Shown: positions 52,977 to 62,093 of the stretch, piece by piece | How the letters are laid out: every line of letters begins with the position of its first letter | Numbering within the stretch: position 1 is the first letter of the stretch | Assembly: GCF_900156575.1 (NCBI RefSeq) | Contig: NZ_FTNY01000006.1 | Location: 203,751 to 267,750 of the forward strand | From: Chryseobacterium shigense | GTDB lineage: Bacteria > Bacteroidota > Bacteroidia > Flavobacteriales > Weeksellaceae | DNA length: 64,000 bases | Reading direction: 5' to 3' | Program-made: the position numbers and the translations under genes | Notes under the pieces: generated by a model | The model's input: the letters and a program-made list of their open reading frames with translations, nothing else | Told to the model about the DNA's origin: nothing | The model's database searches: none

Positions 52977-53915
52977 ATGAAAAAATATATTAGCACCCTT
53001 TTAGTATTAGTTTCGGGATTTGCTTTATCCCAAACTATTCTGAACGCAACTTCTCCGGAAGAGTTCAGACAGATGAGAGAGGAAAACAAACAAAAAGTTG
53101 GTGATACTATTATTGATAAAACAGTAAAGCCTCTTGAATATGGTTTTGTAGAAGATAAAGATATCTTTAAGAGTATGTTTGTTTGGGAGATCATCGATAT
53201 GAATGATAAGATCAACCAGCCTTTCTATTATGATAATCCGGACGGACTTCTTGCGACACCTACAAGATCTCTATATCAGTTATTATTAGATGCAGCGTTA
53301 ACCGGAAAAATTGAGCAGGTTTATGATGATGAAAACTTTACGGTAAAATTGACACCGGAAGGGATCCAAAAAAGATTGGAAAAAGTAATTATCAATGATG
53401 CTGCGATTGATATTCTTAACTCTGGTAGACAACTAACAGATCAGGAGAAAAAAGAATATACCGACGTTTTCAAGACGACTACCGATAAAGTAAAAGTTCT
53501 TAAAATCATGGGTATGTGGTTTATTGATAAGAGAGATGGACAGATGAAGTACAGACCTCTTGGTATTGCAGCAATGGGACCAGATCCTGCTGTACAGGGA
53601 GTTATTGGACCAGATGGAAAGCCGATTGCTAGTAATGACGAGCTTATCGATTTATTCTGGATCTTCTATCCGAATGCAAGAGACGTGTTGGCAAACAATT
53701 ATGTTTACAACAGAAAAAACTCTTCTGCTGACCTGTCTTTCGATGATATCATCAATGCAAGAAGATTCTCTTCAGTGATCTATAAATCATCAGGCGGTTT
53801 AGGAGACGGTACCATCAAGGACTATATTCCTAAAGATGCTGACGATCAGTTAGCTGAAAGTGAAAGAATCAAAAATCAGATCCTTAACATGGAAAATGAT
53901 ATGTGGAATTACTAA
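52977..53915 (+). CDS. gldN: T9SS ring protein GldN
   Basis: A 312-residue exported protein with a signal peptide (about 1-18, SGFALS) and the GldN/PorN family blocks KDIFKSMFVWEIIDMNDKINQPFYYD, ILKIMGMWFIDKRDGQMKYRPLGIAAMG and VLANNYVYNRKNSSADLSFDDIINARRFSS. It associates with GldK to form the periplasmic ring of the T9SS. It is the last gene of the operon and is followed by a strong terminator. Confidence 0.95.
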   Translation: MKKYISTLLVLVSGFALSQTILNATSPEEFRQMREENKQKVGDTIIDKTVKPLEYGFVEDKDIFKSMFVWEIIDMNDKINQPFYYDNPDGLLATPTRSLYQLLLDAALTGKIEQVYDDENFTVKLTPEGIQKRLEKVIINDAAIDILNSGRQLTDQEKKEYTDVFKTTTDKVKVLKIMGMWFIDKRDGQMKYRPLGIAAMGPDPAVQGVIGPDGKPIASNDELIDLFWIFYPNARDVLANNYVYNRKNSSADLSFDDIINARRFSSVIYKSSGGLGDGTIKDYIPKDADDQLAESERIKNQILNMENDMWNY

Positions 53916-53936
53916 GATTTCACTTGATATTTATAT

Positions 53937-53968
53937 AAAACCTGAGTACTTTTACTCAGGTTTTTTTT
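53937..53968 (+). terminator. Terminator of gldKLMN operon
   Basis: AAAACCTGAGTA (53937-53948) and TACTCAGGTTTT (53953-53964) form a perfect 12-bp stem with a CTTT loop, followed by more T. It is only 4 nt before the next start codon. Confidence 0.9.
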
Positions 53969-53971
53969 ATT

Positions 53972-55006
53972 ATGAAACATATAGACTATATCATTGTTGG
54001 AGACGGGTATGCAGCATTATTTTTCGCCCATCAGTTAATTAAGCATAACAAATCTTTCGTCCTCTTCTCAGAAGGAAGAAAGAGCGCTTCACAGGTTTCT
54101 GCGGGAATTATCAACCCTGTCGTCCTAAAAAAATTCACAACTTTCTGGAAAGCACAGGAACAGATCGACTTTCTTAAAGATACCCTCACAGAGATAGAAT
54201 CTTACACGGGAAAAAATTATCTCGTGGATTCGCCGATTCACCGAATTTTTCATGATGAAAACGAACAGAACCTGTGGATAAAAAAATCCAAAACTGAAGA
54301 ACTTTCCAGCTTTCTCGATGAAAATTTCGATCATTTAGAGGTAGTAAAAAACAACTTTAACACCGGAAAGGTCAATCAGTCTGCCAGATTGAAAGTAAGC
54401 GCCTTTTTCATAGATCTATTTGATTTTTTAGGAAAAAAAGAACTTTTGATCAATGAAAAGTTTGATTATGAAAAATTAGATGTTACTTCGGGTTCCTATA
54501 AAGACTGGCAATCAAAAAATATCATATTCTGTGAAGGAATGGGAGTGAAAGAAAATCCTTTCTTCTCAACCATTGCCGTTATTCCAAATAAAGGGCATCA
54601 TATCAAAGTAAAACTTTCTGAGTCCATTCCAAAGGACATTACCATTAAAAAGAAACATTTCTTATTCCCAACAGATAACGGACTTCATTTTTATGGCGGA
54701 ACTTATGATAGAGAGCAACTCCATCATCATATAGACGAATCTGCGGTGGCGCAACTTGTCAAGGGGTTGTCTGAAATTTATCCCCATGATTTTGATGTGG
54801 AAGAAGTGAACTTTGGTTTCAGACCAACCGTAAAAGACAGAAGACCGATTATCGGAAGGCATGAATCGTTCAAGAACCTTTATGTTTTCAATGGTCTTGG
54901 CGCAAGGGGAATTTTAAATGGATGCTACTTTTCAAGAAGTTTGTACCAGTTTATTGAAGAAGGTATTCCATTGCATGAAGAAGTTTCCAGCGATCGATTT
55001 AAATAA
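53972..55006 (+). CDS. FAD-dependent oxidoreductase (DAO family)
   Basis: A 344-residue flavoprotein. The N-terminal dinucleotide motif IIVGDGYAALFFA (GxGxxA, the third Gly replaced by Ala) is followed by SAGIINPVV, the glycine-oxidase type FAD loop. Later blocks are HFYGGTYDRE and FGFRPTVKDRRPIIGRH with GLGARGI, all of the D-amino-acid-oxidase (DAO) family. It oxidises an amine or amino acid, substrate unknown. It has no signal peptide. Its start lies right after the gldN terminator, so it is probably transcribed from read-through or its own weak promoter. Confidence 0.85.
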   Translation: MKHIDYIIVGDGYAALFFAHQLIKHNKSFVLFSEGRKSASQVSAGIINPVVLKKFTTFWKAQEQIDFLKDTLTEIESYTGKNYLVDSPIHRIFHDENEQNLWIKKSKTEELSSFLDENFDHLEVVKNNFNTGKVNQSARLKVSAFFIDLFDFLGKKELLINEKFDYEKLDVTSGSYKDWQSKNIIFCEGMGVKENPFFSTIAVIPNKGHHIKVKLSESIPKDITIKKKHFLFPTDNGLHFYGGTYDREQLHHHIDESAVAQLVKGLSEIYPHDFDVEEVNFGFRPTVKDRRPIIGRHESFKNLYVFNGLGARGILNGCYFSRSLYQFIEEGIPLHEEVSSDRFK

Positions 55007-55064
55007 TTTCAGGATCGTTATAAAATAGCGAAGAAATTCATATCTTCAAAAGAGAATTTTAACT

Positions 55065-55322
55065 ATGAATGAAAATATTTTGGGAATAATAGCCGGTGTT
55101 TTGACCTCTATTTCTATGATCCCTCAACTGATCAAGGTAATCAGAGATAAGAATGTGGATGATATTTCTCTGGTCATGCTGATTGTCCTTATATCAGGGC
55201 TTTCACTGTGGGTGTGGTATGGTTGTATGAAAAATGAGCTGCCTATTATTTTGTCCAATGCATTTGCCGTTCTGGTCAATATTAGTCTGCTGGTAAGTTA
55301 TATGATCTATAGGAAGTCTTAA
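55065..55322 (+). CDS. SemiSWEET sugar transporter
   Basis: An 85-residue membrane protein with three membrane helices (about 5-23, 34-54 and 58-80) and the PQ-loop signature SMIPQLIKVIRDKNVDDISLVML. This is the bacterial SemiSWEET type, which dimerises to form a sugar channel. The sugar cannot be predicted. A full 3-helix unit with the ILISGLSLWVWYG and AVLVNISLLVSY segments is visible. It is separated by 58 nt from the FAD oxidoreductase. Confidence 0.92.
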   Translation: MNENILGIIAGVLTSISMIPQLIKVIRDKNVDDISLVMLIVLISGLSLWVWYGCMKNELPIILSNAFAVLVNISLLVSYMIYRKS

Positions 55323-55455
55323 AATAGGGGTTGCGAGTTCCGGGTTTGAAGGAGTTATGAGTTATGAATTTGTTGCGGGATTCGGGTTCCCGATTGGATT
55401 GATGAGTTTGTTGAGTGATGCTGTCCGTAATTGAAATGACGACCAATTGTTCTCG

Positions 55456-55515
55456 ACCCTAATTCCCCTTCGATGAAGGGGTGGATTTTTGCAAAGCAAA
55501 AAGACGGGGTAGTTT
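55456..55515. repeat. REP-like double-hairpin element
   Basis: CCCCTTC-GAT-GAAGGGG (55465-55481) and TTTTTGC-AAA-GCAAAAA (55486-55502) form two adjacent perfect stem-loops, framed by CCCTAATT and GACGGGGTAG. This arrangement recalls intergenic repeats common in Flavobacteria. It lies in the 348-bp gap between the SemiSWEET and META genes; the rest of that gap is low-information sequence. Confidence 0.7.
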
Positions 55516-55612
55516 AAAACATGATAAAATTACAGCATTCAAATCATTTCATCCTTAAACTCTACGATCCGTATCTTTTAATCACTTGATTTAAATTCAG
55601 GTTAATAAATAA

Positions 55613-55647
55613 AAAAAGGTGGCTGAGAAACTCCAAGCCACCTTTTT
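55613..55647 (-). terminator. Rho-independent terminator after META gene
   Basis: AAAAAGGTGGCT (55613-55624) pairs with AGCCACCTTTTT (55636-55647), flanked by an A run to the left, giving T residues on the minus strand. It lies 23 bp after the META gene stop. Confidence 0.88.
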
Positions 55648-55670
55648 ATATCGTAAAATTTTAAATTCAG

Positions 55671-56102
55671 TTAAGGCTGAAGAACAAATTTAGCCAAAGG
55701 AGCCATTCTCGCCTTGTTTAAGGTCAGTATATTGCCATTCACGGAATAGTTATCGGCAGCAAGCAAAGCTTTGGTGAACAACTGCTCTGTTTCAAGATCC
55801 TCACAAGCCATCATGGTAGACATTCCCTGGTTGAATTTGATTCTCATGAGATCAGGCTTGATCTCAAAAGTACCTCCAACCCCGTTACAGCCTGCATGGC
55901 CTTCATATCTCATCCCTTCTGTATTAAGCTTGAAATAAGGATTGTTTTTAGGGTTTTTTAGTTGGATAGGTTGTCCGTTCAGTTCCGTAAGCTTCCATGT
56001 TTTGCCCATAATATCGGTTGTCTTTTGAACAGGAGGTGTTTTACATGCGGTAAGAAATACCAGTAAAAAAAGAGCTGATAAATAATAGTATAAGTTTTTC
56101 AT
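55671..56102 (-). CDS. META-domain (HslJ-like) lipoprotein
   Basis: From the ATG at 56102 (143 residues) the protein starts with a lipoprotein signal (FLLVFLTACK). The META/HslJ domain is clear: KTWKLTELNGQPIQL, HAGCNGVGGTFE and MSTMMACEDLETEQLFTKALLAAD. HslJ-like proteins are linked to stress and novobiocin resistance in E. coli. The longer frame up to 56219 overlaps the neighbour and lacks a signal, so it is rejected. It is 43 bp downstream of the MliC-like gene and probably co-transcribed. Confidence 0.87.
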   Translation of the reverse strand: MKNLYYYLSALFLLVFLTACKTPPVQKTTDIMGKTWKLTELNGQPIQLKNPKNNPYFKLNTEGMRYEGHAGCNGVGGTFEIKPDLMRIKFNQGMSTMMACEDLETEQLFTKALLAADNYSVNGNILTLNKARMAPLAKFVLQP

Positions 56103-56145
56103 AATTATTAATTTGTAAGATTGGTGTGATGTTTTGGTTCTTAAA

Positions 56146-56538
56146 TTAGTATGAGGCCATTTTTGCAGATCCTGACCCTTTCGTTTCACGCTTTGCATGG
56201 AACAGAACCATATCAACATTTTTTTTCAGTAAAGTAATATTCCCTTTGATATCCGAATACTGATATTCCTCATTGCTTGCTGTATATTCAGGAAGAGCAT
56301 CGCTTTTCTTAAGGTCATACGTTTTACCTTCCAGATGAATGGTAGCTGTGTTTTTGGTGTGGTTGATAGTAACTTCAATTTTTTCTCCGTAACTGTCTGT
56401 AAAAACGTCTTTAGAGATTTCATCTTTGTTTTCAGGTGCTGCTTCAGTGAGCGTTTCGGATTCTTTACCCGGATGCTTACACGCTGTTGAGGAAAGGACT
56501 GCCAGCCCTATAAGAACTGATGTAAATAATTTTTTCAT
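56146..56538 (-). CDS. MliC-like lipoprotein
   Basis: A 130-residue lipoprotein (signal ending AVLSSTACK). The mature part resembles the lysozyme inhibitor MliC/PliC fold: SYGEKIEVTINHTKNTATIHLEGKTYDLKK and EYQYSDIKGNITLLKKNVDMVLFHA. The disulfide cysteines of classical MliC are missing, so lysozyme inhibition is only a suggestion. It shares the minus strand and spacing with the META gene, forming a pair of envelope-stress type lipoproteins. Confidence 0.68.
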   Translation of the reverse strand: MKKLFTSVLIGLAVLSSTACKHPGKESETLTEAAPENKDEISKDVFTDSYGEKIEVTINHTKNTATIHLEGKTYDLKKSDALPEYTASNEEYQYSDIKGNITLLKKNVDMVLFHAKRETKGSGSAKMASY

Positions 56539-57252
56539 AGTGATAAGTGATTTGAATAGGTGTCATGAATTAGTGGTATTAATAGTATATAAATTTACAA
56601 ATATTTTTAATAAATATATGTTAATTTTACATAAATTAATCTGATGTTTCTATCTGTTGGGCATTATATCTCCTTTAGAAAGTCTTCTTCTGAATCTTGA
56701 AAATGATTTTATTTCAGTAAAGGTTGCTCAGCTGATAACCGTTGAAATACTGCGTCAAACAGCCGGTTCTAAGAATAAAAAAGTACAGTTTTTTTTCATA
56801 TTACATTTGTTGTTTTAATTTGGTGCAAAAGTATTGAAAATTATATAATGTTGATACCCAGTGAAAAATGATTTAAATCATACACGTGAGATTTTATTTG
56901 GAGCATCTTATTTTACCATATCAAAAGGAAATGAATATTATTTTTTCAGATTTATCGAGCAGCCAACAACTATTAAAACAATAATTGTCAATAATTGATT
57001 ACTGACGTCCATTAAATGAAATTGTAGGGCTCATTTTTAGATGCAATTTCTTTTTTATCCTATATTTTTAATTCATTATCAAGTCACAATTGATGTATAT
57101 TTTCTTTTTCTTTCAACTCAGCAGATACTGAAACCGTTATTATTCACAGGACCAATGCATACTTTCCTTATTCAGCTAATTTAAAGGAGAGTTAAATTTT
57201 GTTAATCTATTATGACGGTATACCTTTCTAAGTGTACATTTGCCACTTCAAA
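56539..57252. other. 714-bp region without a gene
   Basis: I see no ORF with credible homology. On the minus strand TACTTTTG (56833-56826) resembles a -7 element. It is followed by a 14-codon ORF (MKKNCTFLFLEPAV) and then by fragments in shifting frames, which could be a decayed small gene. On the plus strand TACATTTG at 57235-57242 is a possible -7 element for the gene at 57253. Confidence 0.5.
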
Positions 57253-57642
57253 ATGAGAAACCTATTAGTATATTTTTTGACCGGCCTTTTTCTGCTATTC
57301 GTAGTAGAAAGCAGACTTGATGTCAAAACACTTCGCAATGACTATTCCGGTCATGTTTCTCATCATATGCCCAAAAAAGCCAACCGCCTGAACCAGACTT
57401 TCGAGAAACTCTCGGTACAGCAAATGGCCGACAATATTGATAATACGACTCTGGAGCTTGCTGAAGATAACTTTCAGTTATCTGATACCATGCAGATTAT
57501 TGCCGTGTTCGCCACGGTATTCAGTCTTGTTTATATTTTTGGACTTCGTTCTTTTAAAAGCAGAAAACCTGGGTTCCATGGTCTTCTTTCGCTGTATTCT
57601 CATGTTAAAACATTCATTCTGATTCGTTCTATCAGAATTTAA
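57253..57642 (+). CDS. Small membrane protein before RND efflux operon
   Basis: A 129-residue protein from the ATG at 57253. An N-terminal hydrophobic segment (LLVYFLTGLFLLFVV, about 4-18) and a second one (MQIIAVFATVFSLVYIFGL, about 79-97) enclose a helical soluble part with LNQTFEKLSVQQMADNID. The C-terminus is basic. No family recognised. It lies 148 bp upstream of the RND adaptor on the same strand and may belong to the same transcript. An ATG at 57232 adds seven residues over the -7-like element and is rejected. Confidence 0.65.
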   Translation: MRNLLVYFLTGLFLLFVVESRLDVKTLRNDYSGHVSHHMPKKANRLNQTFEKLSVQQMADNIDNTTLELAEDNFQLSDTMQIIAVFATVFSLVYIFGLRSFKSRKPGFHGLLSLYSHVKTFILIRSIRI

Positions 57643-57790
57643 AAATCTTTTTCCCCCCGATTTGTTTTCTGTCCACAGTCCGGACAGGACCTCTACTGCG
57701 TTGCCTATGTCGGTAATCATCACGGCGCAGGATTCTATTACCGTTTTATTCTATTCAAAACATTAACGATTTATATTAAACTCTAGAATT

Positions 57791-58876
57791 ATGATCAAAA
57801 GAGTTGCCTCAGGCATTGCGATAAGCACCCTTTTATTGACTGTTGGCTGCAGTCAGAAGAAAGAAGAAAAAGAAGAAGCCACTGTATATCCCGTCACCAG
57901 CCCCGTGAAAATGGACACCGTGATCAACAAAGAATATGTAGCCCAGATCCAGTCTGTAAAAAACATTGAACTTCGTGCACAGGAAAAAGGATTTCTTGAA
58001 AAAATTTATGTAGACGAAGGTCAGTATGTACATGCTGGTCAGACCTTATTCAGAATTATGCCGCAGCTATATCAGGCAGAAGTACTGAAAGCGAAGGCAG
58101 AAGTAGAACAGGCGACCATCGAACTGAAAAATGCCAGCACCTTGGCCAGTAACAATATTGTTTCCAAAAACGAGAGAGCAATGGCGAAGGCTAAACTGGA
58201 TGCAGCCAATGCTGAAATGAAACTGGCGCAGATTCATTTATCCTTTACGGATATTAAAGCCCCATTCTCAGGCGTCATCAACAGAATTCCCTTAAAACTG
58301 GGAAGTCTTGTAGACGAAGGAGATCTGTTGACCTCTCTATCAGACAATACCAATGTTTACAGCTATTTTAACGTTTCAGAACCTGAATATTTAACCTACC
58401 AGACTCACGTTGCTGACAGAGGGAGCAATCAGGTATCTTTAATTATGGCGAACGGAGAAATGCTTCCTCAAAAAGGAGAGATTCAGACTATAGAAGGGGA
58501 ATTTGATAATGAAACAGGAAATATTGCTTTCAGAGCAAAATTCCCTAATCCTGATAAACTGCTTAGAAACGGCGAAACAGGAAAAGTTCAGATGACCTTG
58601 CCTGTTCATAATGCACTGATCATTCCACAGAAAGCTACTTATGAAATTCAGGATCAGAAGTATGTATTCATCATCGATAAAAACGGAACTGCGAAATCTA
58701 GAAATATAAAAGTAGCTTATGAACTTCCCGATCTCTATGTTGTAGGTTCAGGACTTGCAGCAGGAGATAAGATTCTTTTAGAAGGGGTACAGAAGGTGAA
58801 AGATGACCAGAAAATAAAGACCAAATTCCAGGATCCCAAGAAAGTTCTCCAGTCATTGAAACTAAAAGCAGAGTAG
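57791..58876 (+). CDS. RND efflux periplasmic adaptor (HlyD/AcrA-like)
   Basis: A 361-residue lipoprotein adaptor (signal ending LTVGC). Membrane-fusion blocks are visible: VKNIELRAQEKGFLEKIYVDEGQYVHAGQTLF (lipoyl half), the coiled-coil hairpin KAEVEQATIELKNASTLASNNIVSKNERAMAKAKL, the second lipoyl half with FTDIKAPFSGVINRIPLKLGSLV and the barrel part RNGETGKVQM. It links the pump with the outer-membrane channel. It is the first gene of a three-gene operon with 22 nt before the pump gene. Confidence 0.94.
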   Translation: MIKRVASGIAISTLLLTVGCSQKKEEKEEATVYPVTSPVKMDTVINKEYVAQIQSVKNIELRAQEKGFLEKIYVDEGQYVHAGQTLFRIMPQLYQAEVLKAKAEVEQATIELKNASTLASNNIVSKNERAMAKAKLDAANAEMKLAQIHLSFTDIKAPFSGVINRIPLKLGSLVDEGDLLTSLSDNTNVYSYFNVSEPEYLTYQTHVADRGSNQVSLIMANGEMLPQKGEIQTIEGEFDNETGNIAFRAKFPNPDKLLRNGETGKVQMTLPVHNALIIPQKATYEIQDQKYVFIIDKNGTAKSRNIKVAYELPDLYVVGSGLAAGDKILLEGVQKVKDDQKIKTKFQDPKKVLQSLKLKAE

Positions 58877-58898
58877 TCTACTCGTAAAACGAAGCAGT

Positions 58899-61800
58899 AT
58901 GTTTAAGAAATTCATCCGCAGACCTGTTCTGTCTATCGTGATCTCACTGATCATCGTATTTATGGGGGTTCTGTCGCTGGTAAAGCTTCCAGTGACCCAG
59001 TTTCCCTCCATTTCACCCCCTAAAGTAAATATCACCGCAGAATATCCGGGAGCCAACAACGAACTATTGATCAAATCAGTAGTGATTCCCCTCGAAAGAG
59101 GTCTGAACGGAGTTCCGGGTATGAAATATATGACGTCCGATGCCGGTAACGACGGGGAAGCATCCATTCAGATCGTATTTGATCTTGGAACGGATCCCAA
59201 TGTAGCCGCAGTAAACGTTCAAAACCGTGTATCTTCCGTGGTCAACAAACTTCCGCCGCTGGTCGTGCGTGAAGGGGTAAAAATTACCCGTGAAGAACCC
59301 AACATGTTGATGTACATTAACCTGTACAGTGACGATCCCAAAGCGGACCAGAAATTCCTTTTCAACTATGCAGACATCAACGTGATGTCTGAATTGAGAA
59401 GAGTTAGTGGAGTAGGTTTCGCAGATATCCTCGGAACCCGTGAATATGCCATGCGTATCTGGCTTAAACCGGACAGGCTGACCGCTTATAATATTTCGGC
59501 AGACGAAGTAATGGAATCCCTGAACCAGCAGAGTTTAGAAGCTTCTCCCGGGAAGACAGGAGAAAGCTCAGGAAAACGTTCCCAATCCTTTGAATACATT
59601 CTGAAATATTCCGGACGTTTCAACACTGAAAAAGATTATGGGAATATTATTCTAAAAGCTAAGCCCGGAGGCGAATTTGTAAGATTAAAAGATGTTGCAG
59701 ATATAGAATTCGGTTCCTCAATGTATGACATCTATTCTACACTGAATGGAAAACCGTCTGCAGCGATTACCGTAAAACAATCTTATGGCTCCAATGCAAG
59801 TGACGTTATCAAGAATGTTAAAGCTTTGATGAAAGATCTTGAGAAAAATAATTTCCCGAAAGGAATGCACTATGACATCAGTTATGACGTTTCCAGATTC
59901 CTGGATGCATCCATGGAGAAGGTTATTCATACTTTGTTTGAAGCCTTTATTCTGGTGGCCATCGTGGTATTCCTCTTCCTTGGTGACTGGCGATCAACCT
60001 TAATTCCGGCGCTGGCGGTTCCGGTTTCACTGGTGGGTACATTTGCGGTCATGTCCGCATTTGGAATTACGCTGAACATGATCTCACTATTTGCATTGGT
60101 AATGGCCATCGGAGTCGTCGTCGATGATGCGATTGTGGTGATTGAAGCTGTTCATGCCAAGATGGAAGAAAAAGGACTTTCCCCATTAAAAGCGACGGAA
60201 GAAGCGATGCATGAAATCAGTGGGGCGATTATCGCGATCACTCTGGTAATGGCATCCGTATTCATTCCGATTGCATTTATGTCAGGTCCGGTTGGGGTAT
60301 TTTACCGTCAGTTCTCCATTACGATGGCTTCAGCGATTATCCTTTCAGGGGTTGTAGCTTTGACACTGACTCCGGCTTTATGTGCTTTGATCTTAAGAAA
60401 TCACCATGGAAAAGCTAAAAAGAGAACGCCAATCACTATTTTCCTGGATAAATTCAACAATTTATTTACGAAAGGAGCCGGAAGATATGAGAAAATGCTT
60501 AACAAAACCGTTAAGAAAAAATCGATTACTCTTCCATTATTGCTGGCATTTTGTGCCTGTACCTTTTTCTTAAGCAACTCCCTTCCTTCAGGATTTATTC
60601 CGGCGGAAGATCAGGGGATGATTTATGCGATTATCCAGACGCCTCCGGGATCTACACTGGAAAGAACCAATCAGATCGCTAAAGAATTATTAAGAGAATC
60701 TGAAGATATCGATGGGGTACAGTCCGTTTCTTCACTGGCAGGATATGAAATTCTGACGGAAGGTACGGGATCCAATTCAGGAACCTGTCTGATCAACCTT
60801 AAAAGCTGGGAAGAACGTAAAGAATCTGCCGCAGAAATCATTGAAAAACTCGAAGAAAAAGCCAAGAATATTCCCGGTGCCAATATAGAATTCTTCCAGC
60901 CGCCTTCTATTCCGGGCTACGGTGCTGCCGGAGGTTTTGAACTCCGTCTGCTGGATAAAGCAGGAAGTGGAGATTATCATAAAATGGAGCAGGTAAGTAA
61001 CGATTTTGTGAAAGAATTAAAGAAGCGTCCCGAACTTGGGTCTGCATTTACCTTCTATTCTGCAAGTTTCCCTCAGTACATGCTGAAAGTAGACAATGAT
61101 CTTGCCGAACAGAAAGGAGTGACGATACAAAGTGCGATGGATAACCTGTCTACCTTGATCGGTTCCAACTATGAGACCAGTTTCATCCGTTTCGACAGAC
61201 CGTATAAGGTAATAGTACAGGCGGGTCCTCAATACCGTGCCCTGCCTACCGATCTGCTGAAACTCTATGTGAAAAATGATAAAGAACAGATGGTTCCGTA
61301 TTCAGACTTTATGAAGATGCAGAAAGTATACGGATTATCAGAGATCACAAGACACAATATGTATAATTCCGCAGAGGTGAGTGGTACTCCGGCACCGGGA
61401 TACAGTAGTGGACAGGCCATTAAAGCGATTCAGGAAGTTGCCGATAAAACACTTCCGAGAGGTTTCGGGATCGACTGGGCGGGGATTTCTAAAGACGAGG
61501 TGAGCAGAGGAAATGAAGCTGTATTTATTTTCTTAGTCTGTCTTGGGTTTGTATACCTGATCCTTGCAGCACAATATGAAAGTTTTATTTTGCCGTTGCC
61601 GGTGATCTTATCTCTTCCTACAGGTATTTTCGGAGCATTCTTATGCCTGAAATTGCTAGGCCTTGAAAACAACATTTACGCTCAGGTAGCCATGGTCATG
61701 TTGATTGGTCTGTTGGGTAAAAATGCGGTATTGATTGTAGAATTTGCCGTTCAGAAGAAAGCGGAAGAAGGAATTCCTGTAGCGCAGGCAGCGATTGAAG

Positions 61801-62093
61801 GGGCAGCGATCCGTTTCCGTCCGATCCTGATGACGTCCTTTGCATTCATCGCCGGTCTTATTCCACTGGTGATAGCCACCGGACCAGGTGCTGTAGGAAA
61901 CAGAACAATTGGTACTGCTGCAGCTGGTGGAATGCTGATAGGAACGATTTTCGGGCTGATGATTATTCCGGGACTTTACTATATTTTCGGAACGATCGCA
62001 GAGAAATCAAGACTGGCAAGATATGAAGAGGAGAATCCTTTAACAGAACAAACTGAACCTTATCAACACGATGACAAACATGAAGATTTATAA
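58899..62093 (+). CDS. RND efflux pump permease, HAE1/AcrB family
   Basis: A 1064-residue inner-membrane proton/drug antiporter with 12 predicted membrane helices. RND landmarks include MFKKFIRRPVLSIVISLIIVFMGVLSLVKLPVTQFP at the N-terminus, AISVPVSLVGTFAV-type sequence (ALAVPVSLVGTFAVM), the TM4 pair DD in GVVVDDAIVVIEAVHAKMEE, and LLGKNAVLIVEFA with RFRPILMTSFAFIAGLIPLVIATGPGA. The protein is one of the HAE1 group that expels drugs, dyes or lipids. Actual substrates are unknown. The TolC-like gene overlaps its 3' end by 14 nt. Confidence 0.96.
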   Translation: MFKKFIRRPVLSIVISLIIVFMGVLSLVKLPVTQFPSISPPKVNITAEYPGANNELLIKSVVIPLERGLNGVPGMKYMTSDAGNDGEASIQIVFDLGTDPNVAAVNVQNRVSSVVNKLPPLVVREGVKITREEPNMLMYINLYSDDPKADQKFLFNYADINVMSELRRVSGVGFADILGTREYAMRIWLKPDRLTAYNISADEVMESLNQQSLEASPGKTGESSGKRSQSFEYILKYSGRFNTEKDYGNIILKAKPGGEFVRLKDVADIEFGSSMYDIYSTLNGKPSAAITVKQSYGSNASDVIKNVKALMKDLEKNNFPKGMHYDISYDVSRFLDASMEKVIHTLFEAFILVAIVVFLFLGDWRSTLIPALAVPVSLVGTFAVMSAFGITLNMISLFALVMAIGVVVDDAIVVIEAVHAKMEEKGLSPLKATEEAMHEISGAIIAITLVMASVFIPIAFMSGPVGVFYRQFSITMASAIILSGVVALTLTPALCALILRNHHGKAKKRTPITIFLDKFNNLFTKGAGRYEKMLNKTVKKKSITLPLLLAFCACTFFLSNSLPSGFIPAEDQGMIYAIIQTPPGSTLERTNQIAKELLRESEDIDGVQSVSSLAGYEILTEGTGSNSGTCLINLKSWEERKESAAEIIEKLEEKAKNIPGANIEFFQPPSIPGYGAAGGFELRLLDKAGSGDYHKMEQVSNDFVKELKKRPELGSAFTFYSASFPQYMLKVDNDLAEQKGVTIQSAMDNLSTLIGSNYETSFIRFDRPYKVIVQAGPQYRALPTDLLKLYVKNDKEQMVPYSDFMKMQKVYGLSEITRHNMYNSAEVSGTPAPGYSSGQAIKAIQEVADKTLPRGFGIDWAGISKDEVSRGNEAVFIFLVCLGFVYLILAAQYESFILPLPVILSLPTGIFGAFLCLKLLGLENNIYAQVAMVMLIGLLGKNAVLIVEFAVQKKAEEGIPVAQAAIEGAAIRFRPILMTSFAFIAGLIPLVIATGPGAVGNRTIGTAAAGGMLIGTIFGLMIIPGLYYIFGTIAEKSRLARYEEENPLTEQTEPYQHDDKHEDL

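Noticed and set aside
56103..56219. Longer META protein starting at 56219
   Set aside because: The extra residues overlap the MliC-like gene and hide the lipoprotein signal that begins at 56102.
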